A stretch of 32,532 bases of DNA from Gamarada debralockiae. Lineage: Eukaryota; Ascomycota; Leotiomycetes; Helotiales; Hyphodiscaceae. The notes under the pieces were generated by a model that had not been told where the DNA came from, did not search any database, and saw only the letters and a program-made list of their open reading frames with translations. The position numbers were made by a program, and so were the translations under genes. Numbering within the stretch: the stretch's first letter is position 1; each line of letters begins with the position of its first letter. Of this stretch, positions 1 to 9,811 are shown one piece after another. The DNA is taken from the NCBI GenBank assembly GCA_002803225.1, contig NXFV01000990.1, positions 1 to 32,532 of the forward strand. Reading direction: 5' to 3'.

Positions 1-66
1 TTTATTATTTATTTATTATTTATTTATTATTTATTTATTATTTATTTATTATTTATTTATTATTTA
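1..66. repeat. AT-rich tandem repeat, 11-base unit x 6
   Basis: The unit TTTATTATTTA is repeated six times without a mismatch at the very left edge of the window. It is simple-sequence DNA and probably marks where the assembly stopped. No coding capacity. Confidence 0.95.
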
Positions 67-393
67 TAATAAGCAAGTTTGGTCAGCTTATATCCATTGC
101 CCACGAGGATGTTGGCTGACAGAGGATTTGAGGGAGCTACAAGGCTGAGCATAAGGCTGAGGCTCCGTCCTTAAGGATGAAGTTACGTAAGATTGTCGAA
201 CACGCCACTCTTCCTGTGCTTAGCTGATCTCCGAGAAAGGTTTAGCTGCTGCTGCGAAGGACTTCAGGATTTCGGTCATAAGCGTCCGTTTTCCTTACGT
301 CGTGCGCACTTCTCACGAACTTGCTCCATTCCTGCTAATCTTACATCCTCCCCCCAAAACACGCGCTACCAACATGTTTGCCCGGTTTGGAAC
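67..393. other. Upstream region of the ankyrin gene
   Basis: No gene is recognised here. The frame of the ankyrin exon stays open leftwards to about 193, but it has no ATG before 394. A 20-base imperfect tandem duplication at 374-413 (15 of 20 matches) supplies two ATG codons, at 374 and 394; only 394 is in the ankyrin frame. Confidence 0.5.
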
Positions 394-1370
394 ATGCTCG
401 CTCGGTTTTGGACTTGTGCACCAAGGGGTGCAACCGTCTTGGCAGAGCTCAAGGCTCTTGCAGCGGCTGGAGATATGGACGGCTTTACATCCGCTATGCG
501 AAAATGGGATGCTGTCCAAAGTATGCAGTGGGCAAAGCTCAGCATGCTCGAGCTTAGCCTCCAGTGCCATGACGACGTTCTAGACGCTAAGGCAGTCGTG
601 CTGCACAGGGCGCTTACCGCGGCCGCCGAGGCAGGACAAGTGGACATCGCCAAGTGCCTCATTAAACAGTATGGCTGCGTCGTGTGTCCGGCCGCTGTGA
701 GAGCCGCTTTCAAGCATGAACAGTGGGGTATTCTAGAGCTATTCCTAGAGAAGGGCTGGGATATCAATAGTGCCGTGCTGGGCAATAATACGTATCCTAT
801 ACTCAAGTACGTCTATCGTTGACCAGTATAACTATCTCTAGTATAGCTATCTCTATTTTACGGCCTTTGTTCTAACTCTAGTCCTATAGAGAGGTCCTCG
901 GCTCGGAAGCACAGTCTCGATGGTGTCTCGACCACGGTGCAGATCCCACCCGCCGAACGGCCGCGCGGGATCACGATGTCGCGAGTGTGGCCGGGTGCTG
1001 GGCGCCGCTATCGGTGATCAAGCTATTACGAGAGTACGGTGTTGACTATGCCAAGACGGACGCACTACAGAACGCTGCCCTCGGCCGCCAACCCGGCCGC
1101 GTCGAAGTCGTGGCGTACCTCGTCCACGAGGCTGGGTTCCCGATCAACCAAGTCGAACTTGAGTTCCTCCCCGACGTGTATAAGGAGTACGCCCCCAATG
1201 GGCTCGGCACGGCTCTGCACAGTGCCGTGAAGGGAGAGTGTGAGGAGACGCTCAAATTCCTTCTTGAGAATGGAGCGGATCGTGACAAGGCGGACACGAA
1301 AGGCAACAAGCCGATTGACCTGGCGCGGCAAAAAGGATTTAAGGCCGGGGTACTATTACTCGAACAGTGA
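394..1370 (+). CDS. Ankyrin-repeat protein, two exons
   Basis: Exons 394-806 and 890-1370 give a 297-residue protein. The 83-base intron starts GTACGT and ends ATAG, with a CTAAC branch-like motif at 872, and joins the two frames exactly (phase 2). Ankyrin-type helices can be read at WCLDHGADP just after the junction, APLSVIKLLREYG, GRVEVVAYLVHEAG, GLGTALHSAVKGECEETLKF with LLENGADRDKA, and a terminal KGNKPIDLARQKG. The central module with a long loop before GLGTALH is common in large fungal ankyrin families. Ankyrin repeats mediate protein contacts; nothing shows the partner. The start at 394 is the first ATG in frame. An unseen upstream exon is possible. No signal peptide or membrane segment is visible. 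Confidence 0.82.
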
Positions 1371-2516
1371 TAGATAGAATAGATACCCTTGTGGCGAGAT
1401 GTGCAACCGGCACAGTGGGAGGCGGGCACGAAAGTAAGCACGTTAGGGCTAGTTTATATAGTACTTCTTCCAGCAAACCTGCTTCAACGTGCAACAGCCG
1501 CTCGCAATAATGTCTCCGAAATAATCCCATCCATATTTTTGGTATTTTGGGGTCCTTGGGAGTCTGAAGAATCATCCATAGGGCATTCGTAGGAGTTAAA
1601 GGCCGCATTAGTTGCAAAGGGGAGGAGGCTGAGCGGGTCTTCTCGGCCTGTTGTGTGTTAGTTTATAATAAGACTCTACTTCCGTATCTGCAAGAAACTG
1701 ACCGATAAGAAATATGTTCCCAAGTGGGCTGTTGCGCCTTCGCCAACTTGAACGTGTTGATATTGATTGCCCTGAGTGAACGGTTGCCCGCCTAGCTGCT
1801 CGGGAACTGACATTGCGATCGACCGTGTAAGCTAGCCGCCGCACAAGTGGAGAAGGCGCATGGCGAGAGCTTACAGCCCTGTCAGTGAATTGTGAAGTGC
1901 AAAGCCTCTATTTCGTCTCGTAAGTTGGTGCTGGCACGGTCTCGTCGTTGATGGTGAGAGGCACTCCTCGGTAACCGGGCCATAAGGGGGGCAAGACGAG
2001 CCCCCTTGGGCACTAAAATAGTACCTCACATGCTAACTCTGCCGCTTTCTACTATTACTCACCACTGCTCACCCGCTTCCCGCCATCACTTCACCCCTAC
2101 TCATCTTAGCTCACCCAGCATAGCCGATAAAGCAGCACTGCTCACCTTTCTGAATAGAAACAGATTTCGTGCAGGTGAGGATTCAGGTTAAACAAGCAGC
2201 TGTATTGCATGCTTCCAAGATCTCGTCTTCACTTCTTATTGTGCGGTATTGGATCACTTAGGGTATCCATCAAAACAGATTGATGTACTCTTGAAGGCCT
2301 GAATCAGCAACTCGAAGTCGAAAAATCTGAAAAGGCTGCGAAATAGAGCAGTGTGGGCAAATATAATCGTTTCAGACTGTGTTGCTACTATGTTGGGCCT
2401 GGACGGGGCTCTTTCGGAGGCAGATGGAAGCCATTGGAGTTGGTCGATCAATTCAGCTACAGAGGCGTTCCTGAACCGTAAGTGCTTCTATCGACAATAT
2501 AGACTGAAGGCTTACG
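1371..2516. other. Intergenic, no recognised gene
   Basis: Only short unsupported open frames occur. The frame at about 2351-2641 overlaps the start of the decayed gene described next and does not resemble a known family. No tRNA, terminal repeat or array was seen. Confidence 0.4.
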
Positions 2517-3286
2517 TTAAAAGACGGCACTGTAGCGATCTATGGTGCCCTAGTGGAGGAGAAGAAGGCAGTACCGAGGCCACAGGTCATCAGGACATTG
2601 AAGCGTGTATAGCTACTCTGGGCGAGAGCCCCTCAAGTTAGAAAGATACTACTCTGCATTCCAGCATTTATCAAGGTCGTAATATCTGGTCTCCGGTACG
2701 TTGTACATCCTCTCAAATTTATCCTTTGAGCTAGCTAATTGTATCAGACTATAGAAAATATACGACGCGCTTGGATACGATCTGACTGATTTATAGAGGA
2801 TCGAGGCTATAGTCAATGAATATCAAGATGCCTTGAAAAGAGTAGCACAGTTGCAAGACAACCTATATTCAACTGCCCAAGTTTTCGCCCGGCAATAACA
2901 AGATGTGTCATCACTCTCAAGCATACTTGGTAGTGAGATAGTGGAAACGGTAACGCAGAATGGAGGTAAGATTCACTCGAAATATTTAAGACTGTTCAAA
3001 GACTTTCTAACCTATCTTAGGTAGTAATAGCACGCTAGTAATACTTCCTACTATCCCTGAGCATATCATGAATACTACAATACATAGAGGCGAGTCCCAA
3101 ATGTAACACGAGCAGCTTGATAATACACCAATGACGGCGAACTCGGTTCCCCTTGTATCAAGTGCAGTCTCTATGCCCAGAAATTGTTCCGGACAAGTTA
3201 GTAGTGCGCCTATATCATATGGAGGCAAGCTGTACTTTGAAACAGGCAAGAAACAAGAAGTGCTAATGTATTCCAATAGGAAATAA
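2517..3286 (+). pseudogene. Decayed gene of unknown family
   Basis: A protein-like reading frame runs through this stretch but is cut by in-frame stops at 2610 (TAG), 2794 (TAG), 2896 (TAA) and 3104 (TAA). Several of these could come from CAG or CAA by C-to-T change. Readable segments include LKDGTVAIYGALVEEKKAV, ILLCIPAFIKVVISGL, KIYDALGYDLTDL, RIEAIVNEYQDALKRVAQLQ and SSILGSEIVETVTQNGG. A canonical intron at 2966-3020 (GTAAG...CTTAG) joins the last two exons in phase. A second splice near 2690-2754 is likely but its frame does not fit exactly, so an indel may also be present. The final exon ends at TAA 3284-3286. The helical, soluble character could fit an N-terminal domain of a fungal STAND or HET-type protein, but I do not recognise the family. 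Confidence 0.55.
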
Positions 3287-3975
3287 CACACGAATGATGC
3301 TACCTAAACACTAGCGCTCAAATGAAAATACTATAGATCTATTGCTTTTCGCCTAAGGCAAAGAGATTGACTTGTCGCATTTTGTCCTACCTGGTCTAGG
3401 CATACTAATAGAGCTCGACCTTTCTGTCTTTACTGATACAGCAACCTTCAAAACATATATATCACAGGACTCAAACAACTGAACGTATATATAACAGCTA
3501 CTGGTAGCTGGAGGGCAGCAGGAGGGATTACAGTATATCAGAGAAGTAGCAATAGGGGAAGGGAGACAATGGTGATTGTATTGATAGTGGTTGAAAAGAG
3601 GTTCAGTAGTACTAGTGCGCTTGTGTTGTATATACTCAAGCTTGCCTTCCCAAAGTAGGGTTAATAGGCCTTACTTATCCTTCACTCCTGGCTCTTGCCT
3701 TCACATGCTAGCTGTACTGCTGCTGACTCTGCAACTGACTGTACACTGACTAACTGCTGACTAATCGCTGACTGTCCCTGACTGTGCAGATGTACTGAGC
3801 CTGGCTCAAGTAATAGTTGCCATGTGAAATCGTCCATGAAATCGCCCGTATACCTTCAGGAGCTAGGCTCTTGTTACAACTAGAGTAGATAGATCCATCA
3901 GGATCTATGGTAAGGGTTAGGCTCCTTAAAGAAAGTAGCTACTTAAGTCAAGCGATTTCACCATGGTCAGAGATT
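3287..3975. other. Repeat-derived intergenic region
   Basis: No gene is recognised. It holds the dispersed repeat listed separately, and a CTGACT-rich stretch at about 3723-3788. Confidence 0.5.
3488..3580. repeat. Dispersed repeat, copy 1 (probably LTR-derived)
   Basis: This stretch (ATAACAGCTACTGGTAGCTG and on) matches 26460-26556 over about 90 bases in the same orientation, including shared blocks GGTAGCTGGAGGGCA and AGAGAAGTAG. The copies differ mostly by transitions. The true ends were not found, so LTR origin is an inference. Confidence 0.5.
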
Positions 3976-6358
3976 CTAAATCCTACCTGACCAATTCACA
4001 AACTCAAAAGCCAGTGCCCATAGCGCCAACGCAAATGCAAATCCTAGCATCGTTAATGGAATCCGTCCCAACATCGTGGCCTGGCTGTTCCTCACACCAG
4101 TTATTTTGATAGTTTGCTCGCCATCAAGGTGCCACCATCTCAACCTCTGAGTCAAGATACCATCTGTATCGTCCGAACTAATAGTCCACTTTCCAGAGGT
4201 AACATCGACCAGACATTTATCTTTTGGAAAATGAAAGTCTGGAAGAGAGATCTCTGTGGTCCGTTCCTCCGGCCCCGCTCCATGAGCGCGAAGTCTCAAG
4301 GTGAAGGTGCAATTTCGGAGATCAAATCCGTAGCTACGGATCTCACCTACTGCCGCGATAGGTGATGGTCGCACGTAGGCCTCGGCTGCTCGGAACCCGG
4401 GAGTGTTTGTTAGTTTGGGTGAGTCTGTCGATCTGGATGATATCAAAGGGGTTCTCAATTTGACATTCAAATTCCCGGGATTTATGGTAGATTTATCTAA
4501 GGTCCCTTTGATTGATCTATTAGGCGTCGTAGGTGCAGCAGCAGAGGAAAGGGGCAGTGCATCGTCGAGAGAAACGATTGACATGTCCTCTCCGTTAAAC
4601 AGATCACCCAGCTGGTGTTTATTCTACCTCCCATAAGCGTGTGTCCAATTAACGATCAGAGATCAACAACTTACCTGAGACATATACCCCCACAGCGTGT
4701 ATCCCGCCATACAACTACCTTCAACGGCAAAGTGATTTGCGTCCATGGCACCAGATTGGCTTGAGTAGTCCCCAGTTTTATAAGCATATTTGTCATCCAT
4801 GTCAAAGGGGATGCCAAATTCTGTCAGGACGCAAGGATGATTGCCCACGTAATCTTCACCCTCCTTCTTAATCGCTGACAATTGATCTCTTAGACAATTT
4901 CGAATCGCTGTCTTCCCTAACTTTATCGCGAATACTGGGCTCAAGTAACGGCCTCGCAAAACCCCAAAAATATCCACGTTCCAATACCGATTCCATTTCT
5001 TGGTCATGACAGTAATTCCATCATAGTAATGTGGTGCGTACACCATCTTTGGGTCATCATCCGCGGTACCTTTTATAGACGGAGGAAGTTCTAAAACAGG
5101 GGGTTGGCAGAAGAGGATGGAATTTTTGTGATGGCTTCGAATCGCGTCTCTGAATTTGCGATAGAAGTCCATGAAGTAAGTATTCGTGAACACCTCGTAG
5201 TCAATAGCTTTGCCTGTCTCGGGATTATTTTGGAAGTAATCCTTTCTCAGAGGTGTGTCCGTGTTAGGGTCCCAGACGCCGTGCTGCGCCCAGATACAAC
5301 CGCCAAGTTTCCAACCGGGGTCTCGTTTGTATCCATATCTCGAATCGTCATAACCTGCCGGAAGCCACGCACTCTCTTTCTGTGGATCTACAATAATGCG
5401 ACCACATTTATAGGGACCCAGGCCCCCAACGTCCCAGGTATCAATCTCACATGCTCTTCCCGATCCAGTTAGCATGGCCTGCCATGGTGTTGGCGATGTA
5501 CCCTTTTGTAGTACCTGTTCACGCGGGATGGCTGTTATGTCTGTCACTCCAACCATCCCTCGATTTGGTTCATTTAAACTCTCCCACCCAACGACGACGA
5601 CGTCCTCTAGATCTCCAGACTCGTGTATCCGTTTCGCCAAGAATGCGCAAGCATTAACGAAGTGATCTTGCAAGTAATCTTGAATGTTCTTGCCATCGAT
5701 GATGCACTTAGGAGCAAAGTGTCGCCCAGCAAAGAAGAGTGTGAACATTGTAGCGCAGGCTAACCGGTAGTAGTTCGTTGCCCAAATCATCTTGGGAAAA
5801 TTCTCTGGCTCGGGGTACGTATTATGTACCAATGCAGCTTCAGTCACTGCAAAGTTTTCAGGGTTTAACCCACAGGCGTAAAGAGTCCACATCGGTGCAC
5901 CTGAACCTCCTGAAAATCTAGACCACTGTGGAAGATATATCAGCATATGAAGTGAGCTGCGGAGGCGGAGAACGCACAACATCCTGATGTGAGTCCATGA
6001 AGATATAGAAGCCGTAATTCCTTGCCACCCTTAGGATTTCAATTGTATGTTTGATCCATTCTTCGTCGTATCTGCCAGGGCCCGCCCCCTCAATTGCCTC
6101 CCAAGTAAATACATATCGGATGGTATTATAGCCCCATCTTTTCAGCCGGGCGAAGTGGATATGTGCATCCTCCTTGGGGAAAGGGCGAGCATGAAAATTG
6201 ACGTTGTCTCCATCAAAAAACCTGTTGCTGATATGGGATGCTTGGTCCGGACTGCTGGGAAACTTTGCATCTCCTGCCAGGTTGATACCACGCAGCGTTA
6301 CTTGACGGCCGTGGGAATCGCGGAACTGGCCATCCTCAATCGTGAGCCTCAATGCCAT
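3976..6358 (-). CDS. GH5 family steryl-beta-glucosidase / glucosylceramidase-type enzyme
   Basis: Three exons, read 6358-5978, 5925-4675 and 4611-3976, give 755 residues, close to yeast Egh1 (764). The introns are 52 and 63 bases, GT-AG and phase 0. The start at 6358 is the first ATG and gives the usual N-terminus (MALRLTIEDGQFRD, then TLRGINLAGDAKFP). Glycoside hydrolase family 5 features are the DSHQDVWSRFSGG strand, the acid/base glutamate in WESLNEPNRG (about residue 246) and the nucleophile in CVLTEFGIPFD (about 496). A beta-sandwich-like C-terminal part follows, then one hydrophobic helix at about 728-750, which suggests membrane attachment. Family members cleave glucose from ergosteryl-glucoside (Egh1, EGCrP2) or from glucosylceramide (EGCrP1). 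Sequence alone does not settle which, though the length favours the sterol type. All key residues are present. Confidence 0.9.
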
Positions 6359-7967
6359 ATTACACACCTTCTGGATATAGAGGCTGGAGTGATTTTCGGT
6401 CCTCGCACGTTCATAGAGACTAGAGAGAAAGCGTGTCGCGAGTCAAGCTCGAGAGGGGTATTTCGAGCCACGGGTTGTCTGGAGGCTGGATCGTTATCAA
6501 TGACGCAGGAGAGGACAAGGGAGTCTTTATCTGAGTATATGGGACTATCTCACCACTCACATCTTCCAGCGGGTTGAAGAGTGCGGCCAGAGGCTCCCAT
6601 ATGAGGGAAAGTGTTGAAGGAGACCGCCGCTCGAGGGACCTTTGACTTACTGTGGTTACGTACCGTCAGGTGCACTTTCACCTTTCCTCTTTTGGGGACC
6701 ACGAAGCTGGCTAAACATCGGGTGAACTTCGGTACCTACTGCAGGTGCTAATGCCGGCCATATGAGTCACTGCGGATGACTTGCAGAGCGCAAAGATTGG
6801 ATCTACGTTGATTGGAACTATTATGCGACTCTAACTGCAGTGAGAACCGCGGGGTTCCGGGGGCTTGCAGGGGGTGATGATTGGGGTAAGATTGTCTAAC
6901 TTTATTTGAAGCCATCATGAAGTGCAAACCTGGAATTCGAGTGGGGTAAACTCGCTCCTAGAGAGTTGATTCACGTCATGCCAGAATGGTGTTGTAAAAG
7001 GGTGACGGCACGTACAAGTGTTAAGTGAGGATGGATAACTCAGCCCAAAAAACTACAAAGCAGCAGCAGTCACTCTCACGTATAAAGCAGGCAGTCCGCC
7101 GGTTCTGTACACTCCCCCGAAGAGCATTCATATTGACACGCTTATTACTCTCAATATCGAAATTTCCATCATCGACTGCACTTTTAGGTTTGACAGATCT
7201 AGATATTATTGGTTGGCCCCGTTGAAGGATTTCAGGATATAGCTGCAGTTATTCATGAACCACCAGATCCAGCTCGCTGGCATCAGGAAAAGTATCAGCA
7301 AAGGCACTGATGCGGAGGAGCCATAGCATTTAAAGAAGATAAAGGTAGCTGTGGAGAAAGAGGTGCAACGAATCAAAACGAGATTTCCTACGGGGAGAAG
7401 CCAATTAGTTACCGCAGCTGGTTGGACGTACTGTACATAGGGTAGGCGCGAATTGGGGTCCAATTTACGTCCTTACCTCCTCCTTCCTCGATCTCCTCCC
7501 TCGACTACGCTTCTTGACCTCCATACTTCCTCTCGATCCCGTCCCCCATAGACTACATCAACATTATCGCTCCATAATATCCCTCAACAAACAATATGAG
7601 GGAGCGAACGGTAAGGAAAGGCCAATCTCGCGACCGGCCGCCGGAAGAGGGATGAGCTTTTTGTTACAACATTAATGTGGAGTCAGAAAATAATAATGGC
7701 CAATGTTGTTGCAGTTTGCAAGGGGTGGCCGTCAATTCCAAAGATACACGTATGGCAGACTTCGCTGTCGTGCATCAAAAAATGTGAGGTAAGAGTGAGG
7801 GAGGTGGACTGTGATTATTGGGTTGTTACAGTACTACAGTATAGAAATGGGAACGTCATCTTTATGATCCAAAACTTGCTGATTCAAATCTGTGCACAAA
7901 AATAAAAACAAAAGACAAAAACAAAGTCGGTCGGCTAGGTAGCTGTACGCTTTTCGTAGTATCGAAG
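6359..7967. other. Long intergenic region, promoter of the GH5 gene
   Basis: No gene is supported across 1.6 kb. Open frames at 7025-7225 (+), 7206-7463 (-) and 7675-7905 (+) lack recognisable domains. The part next to 6358 must carry the GH5 promoter; no specific element can be assigned with confidence. Confidence 0.5.
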
Positions 7968-9000
7968 TTAAGAAACCGTCCCGTGGATGCTCTTTGTATG
8001 ATTCTGGAGATACTGCTTGTACTACAGCCCTATTCGACAGACCTTGTACTCGCGCTAATCCTCTTCTTTGATGTGGGCTAGCTGCTTCCGCTTGAAGTGC
8101 TTCGTCAAGTCTCTTGGACTAGCAAACTTGTAAATACGCTTTTCGAACAGTAAGCTTTGCTCCCCTAAGCGAGGAAGTAGATAGTAGTCCTCTTCTTAGT
8201 AAATACTAATAACATAGCGTTACTTAACGCTTGCTTCTCGGCCTAGGCAACTGCTAGCTAGGGGCTAGTCTCCTTTGACGGCATTGGACTCGTCCGTCGC
8301 GTAAACGACCTTTTACGTGGTAGGACAGTAGCTTCCCCCTCCTAGAAGTGGTAGTAGGCAGCAACTACATCGATAGCTGCATTGCGGCGGCGGAACTCTT
8401 CTTTGATAGTCGTGCCTAGGAGTATTATTACTGTCTCCGCTAAGCGCTTCTAGAGTAGGGGCATCTTATCGTTTTAGTCTAAGGTAGTCTTCACGTCCTA
8501 GCTAAGCTTGAGCCTAGAGAGCTGCCACTCGATCTCGTTAACTAGGTGTGACGGATGCAAACCAAGCAAACATAAGTAGCGGTGAGAATAGCTTTAACCC
8601 CTACGCCAACTGGCCAAAAAGGCACAAGAATAAGGTTGGAGCCTTATTCGCTATTCTACTATATATAGGTGACAGCCCAACGCCGACGCATACCGCAGCA
8701 TACCGCAGCATACCGCCGCGCACCAGCGCTGTCACACTAGGTATTCTAGATCCCAGCGCCCTTGAACGTGCTTGAGGAGCGCAGCTCTTAGCCACTGCCT
8801 AGTGTTAAAGATCACGTAGCCAATGATTTAGTACCTGGGCTACTGTGTTGCTGTGCCCTAGAAGCGGCGCTTCTACTTCTCCTACTCTGCAATAAGGCGG
8901 CAGACATCGGGATCTTAATTAACGGACAGAGATTACTTAAGCGTAAGTTCTTGTAGCTAGTTAAGATTAATCTAGCGAGTTATTTGATAGGCTACCTATA
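7968..9000 (-). pseudogene. Decayed DUF3435/FluG-type C2H2 finger gene, split by a solo LTR
   Basis: Read on the minus strand, segments of a multi-copy fungal family can be followed with many stops. In order they are SLSVN, DPDVCRLIAE, IIGYVIFNTRQWLRAALL, KHVQGRWDLEYLV, then (after the LTR) NEIEWQLSRLKLS, LAETVIILLGTTIKEEFRRR, NAAIDVVAAYYHF, ALSNAMLLVFTKKRTTI, EKRIYKFASPRDLTKHFKRK, and a finger-like end YLQNHTKSIHGTVS with stop at 7968-7970. Most stops are TAG or TAA where Gln or Trp is expected, and Cys codons appear as Tyr, which is what CpA-to-TpA change gives. One frame change lies near 8180-8200. DUF3435 proteins include the tyrosine recombinases of large fungal mobile elements; only the C-terminal part is seen, so a catalytic domain cannot be claimed. 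The upper limit near 9000 is approximate. Confidence 0.72.
8547..8736. mobile_element. Solo LTR, 190 bases, with 5-base target duplication
   Basis: The element starts TGTGACGG and ends CTGTCACA, and is flanked on both sides by CTAGG (8542-8546 and 8737-8741). Removing it and one CTAGG restores an unbroken reading frame of the surrounding decayed gene. The TG...CA ends and 5-base duplication are standard for an LTR retrotransposon. A TATA-like run (ACTATATATAGG) lies at about 8659-8670 in the plus orientation. A 10-base tandem repeat (TACCGCAGCA, about 2.6 copies) occupies 8691-8716. Confidence 0.8.
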
Positions 9001-9450
9001 TTAGGTCGCAAGACAGAAATCTGCAAGCTCTTTCGCAGAAAGAGGAAGAAATCTTTAACTCGTAGTTGTCGAAAATATAGGAAGGAATGAAGACCTCTAA
9101 AAGGACTACAGAATAGAAGGCTATAATTTCGAGAGAGACAACAGCCTTAAACCAAGGCATCTCACGTCCATATGTTATATATTTTCCGAACCATGGCGCG
9201 TGCTGCTGCCTTTATTATCAGGATGAGGGTGTTTTGTGGTGCCTTCTTTCTCTATTGTCAGATCTCTTGTAGTGCTTTCTTCGGTTGTTGCTGAATCAGT
9301 TGTAATAGCAGTAGACGGAGAAGGGAGATTGTGCTTCAGGGATGGTATTATCTTGGAGGATATGTCAGTAACTGAATTCAGACTCATTGCATGATAACAT
9401 ACCTGAATTTGACGGGGAAATGAGAGGTTGAGGCGCTTATTCTCGCGTGC
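9001..9450. other. Intergenic, no recognised gene
   Basis: Only a Ser/Thr-rich open frame at 9175-9387 (minus) is present and it has no recognisable domain. The decayed DUF3435-type gene may extend a little into the left part. Confidence 0.35.
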
Positions 9451-9762
9451 CTAACTATTCACCCTAGTATGGACAGCTGCCGCCGGGTAAGAAAAAGGTG
9501 TGATGGATGGCGTTAATTTATACCCAAGTACTCTGCAAGTATCAAGATGTTCCGGATTGTCGTAGTCAAAGACAATAATCACTCGTCGCCATCTGATTGT
9601 GATTGTGCCGAGAAGGCTTGTCTTCTTGAAGTCGCCAGACGCATACTGGACAACCTTTTTTATAACACCATGTTGATCTTTCAGATGCTTGTCAAATTCG
9701 CGTAATGAACAGTAAATAATACACTGAGTTGGGCTGTTCAATTTAACAAGAGAATTCAACAT
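9451..9762 (-). CDS. Hypothetical open frame, 103 codons
   Basis: An ATG-started frame with protein-like content (SLREFDKHLKDQHGVIKKVV, then SLLGTITIRWRRVIIVFDYD). I do not recognise it. It lies just downstream of, and on the same strand as, the frame-disrupted gene at 9812-11060 and could be another fragment of it or of a mobile element. No signal peptide or membrane helix is visible. Confidence 0.25.
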   Translation of the reverse strand: MLNSLVKLNSPTQCIIYCSLREFDKHLKDQHGVIKKVVQYASGDFKKTSLLGTITIRWRRVIIVFDYDNPEHLDTCRVLGYKLTPSITPFSYPAAAVHTRVNS

Positions 9763-9811
9763 TATACTGGGAGGTGTTTGGGGTTGAGTTTAAATCAAGC
9801 TGACATGAAGA

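Noticed and set aside
7206..7463. Hydrophobic 85-codon minus-strand frame
   Set aside because: No family resemblance and no conserved context; long random frames are expected in this 1.6 kb gap.
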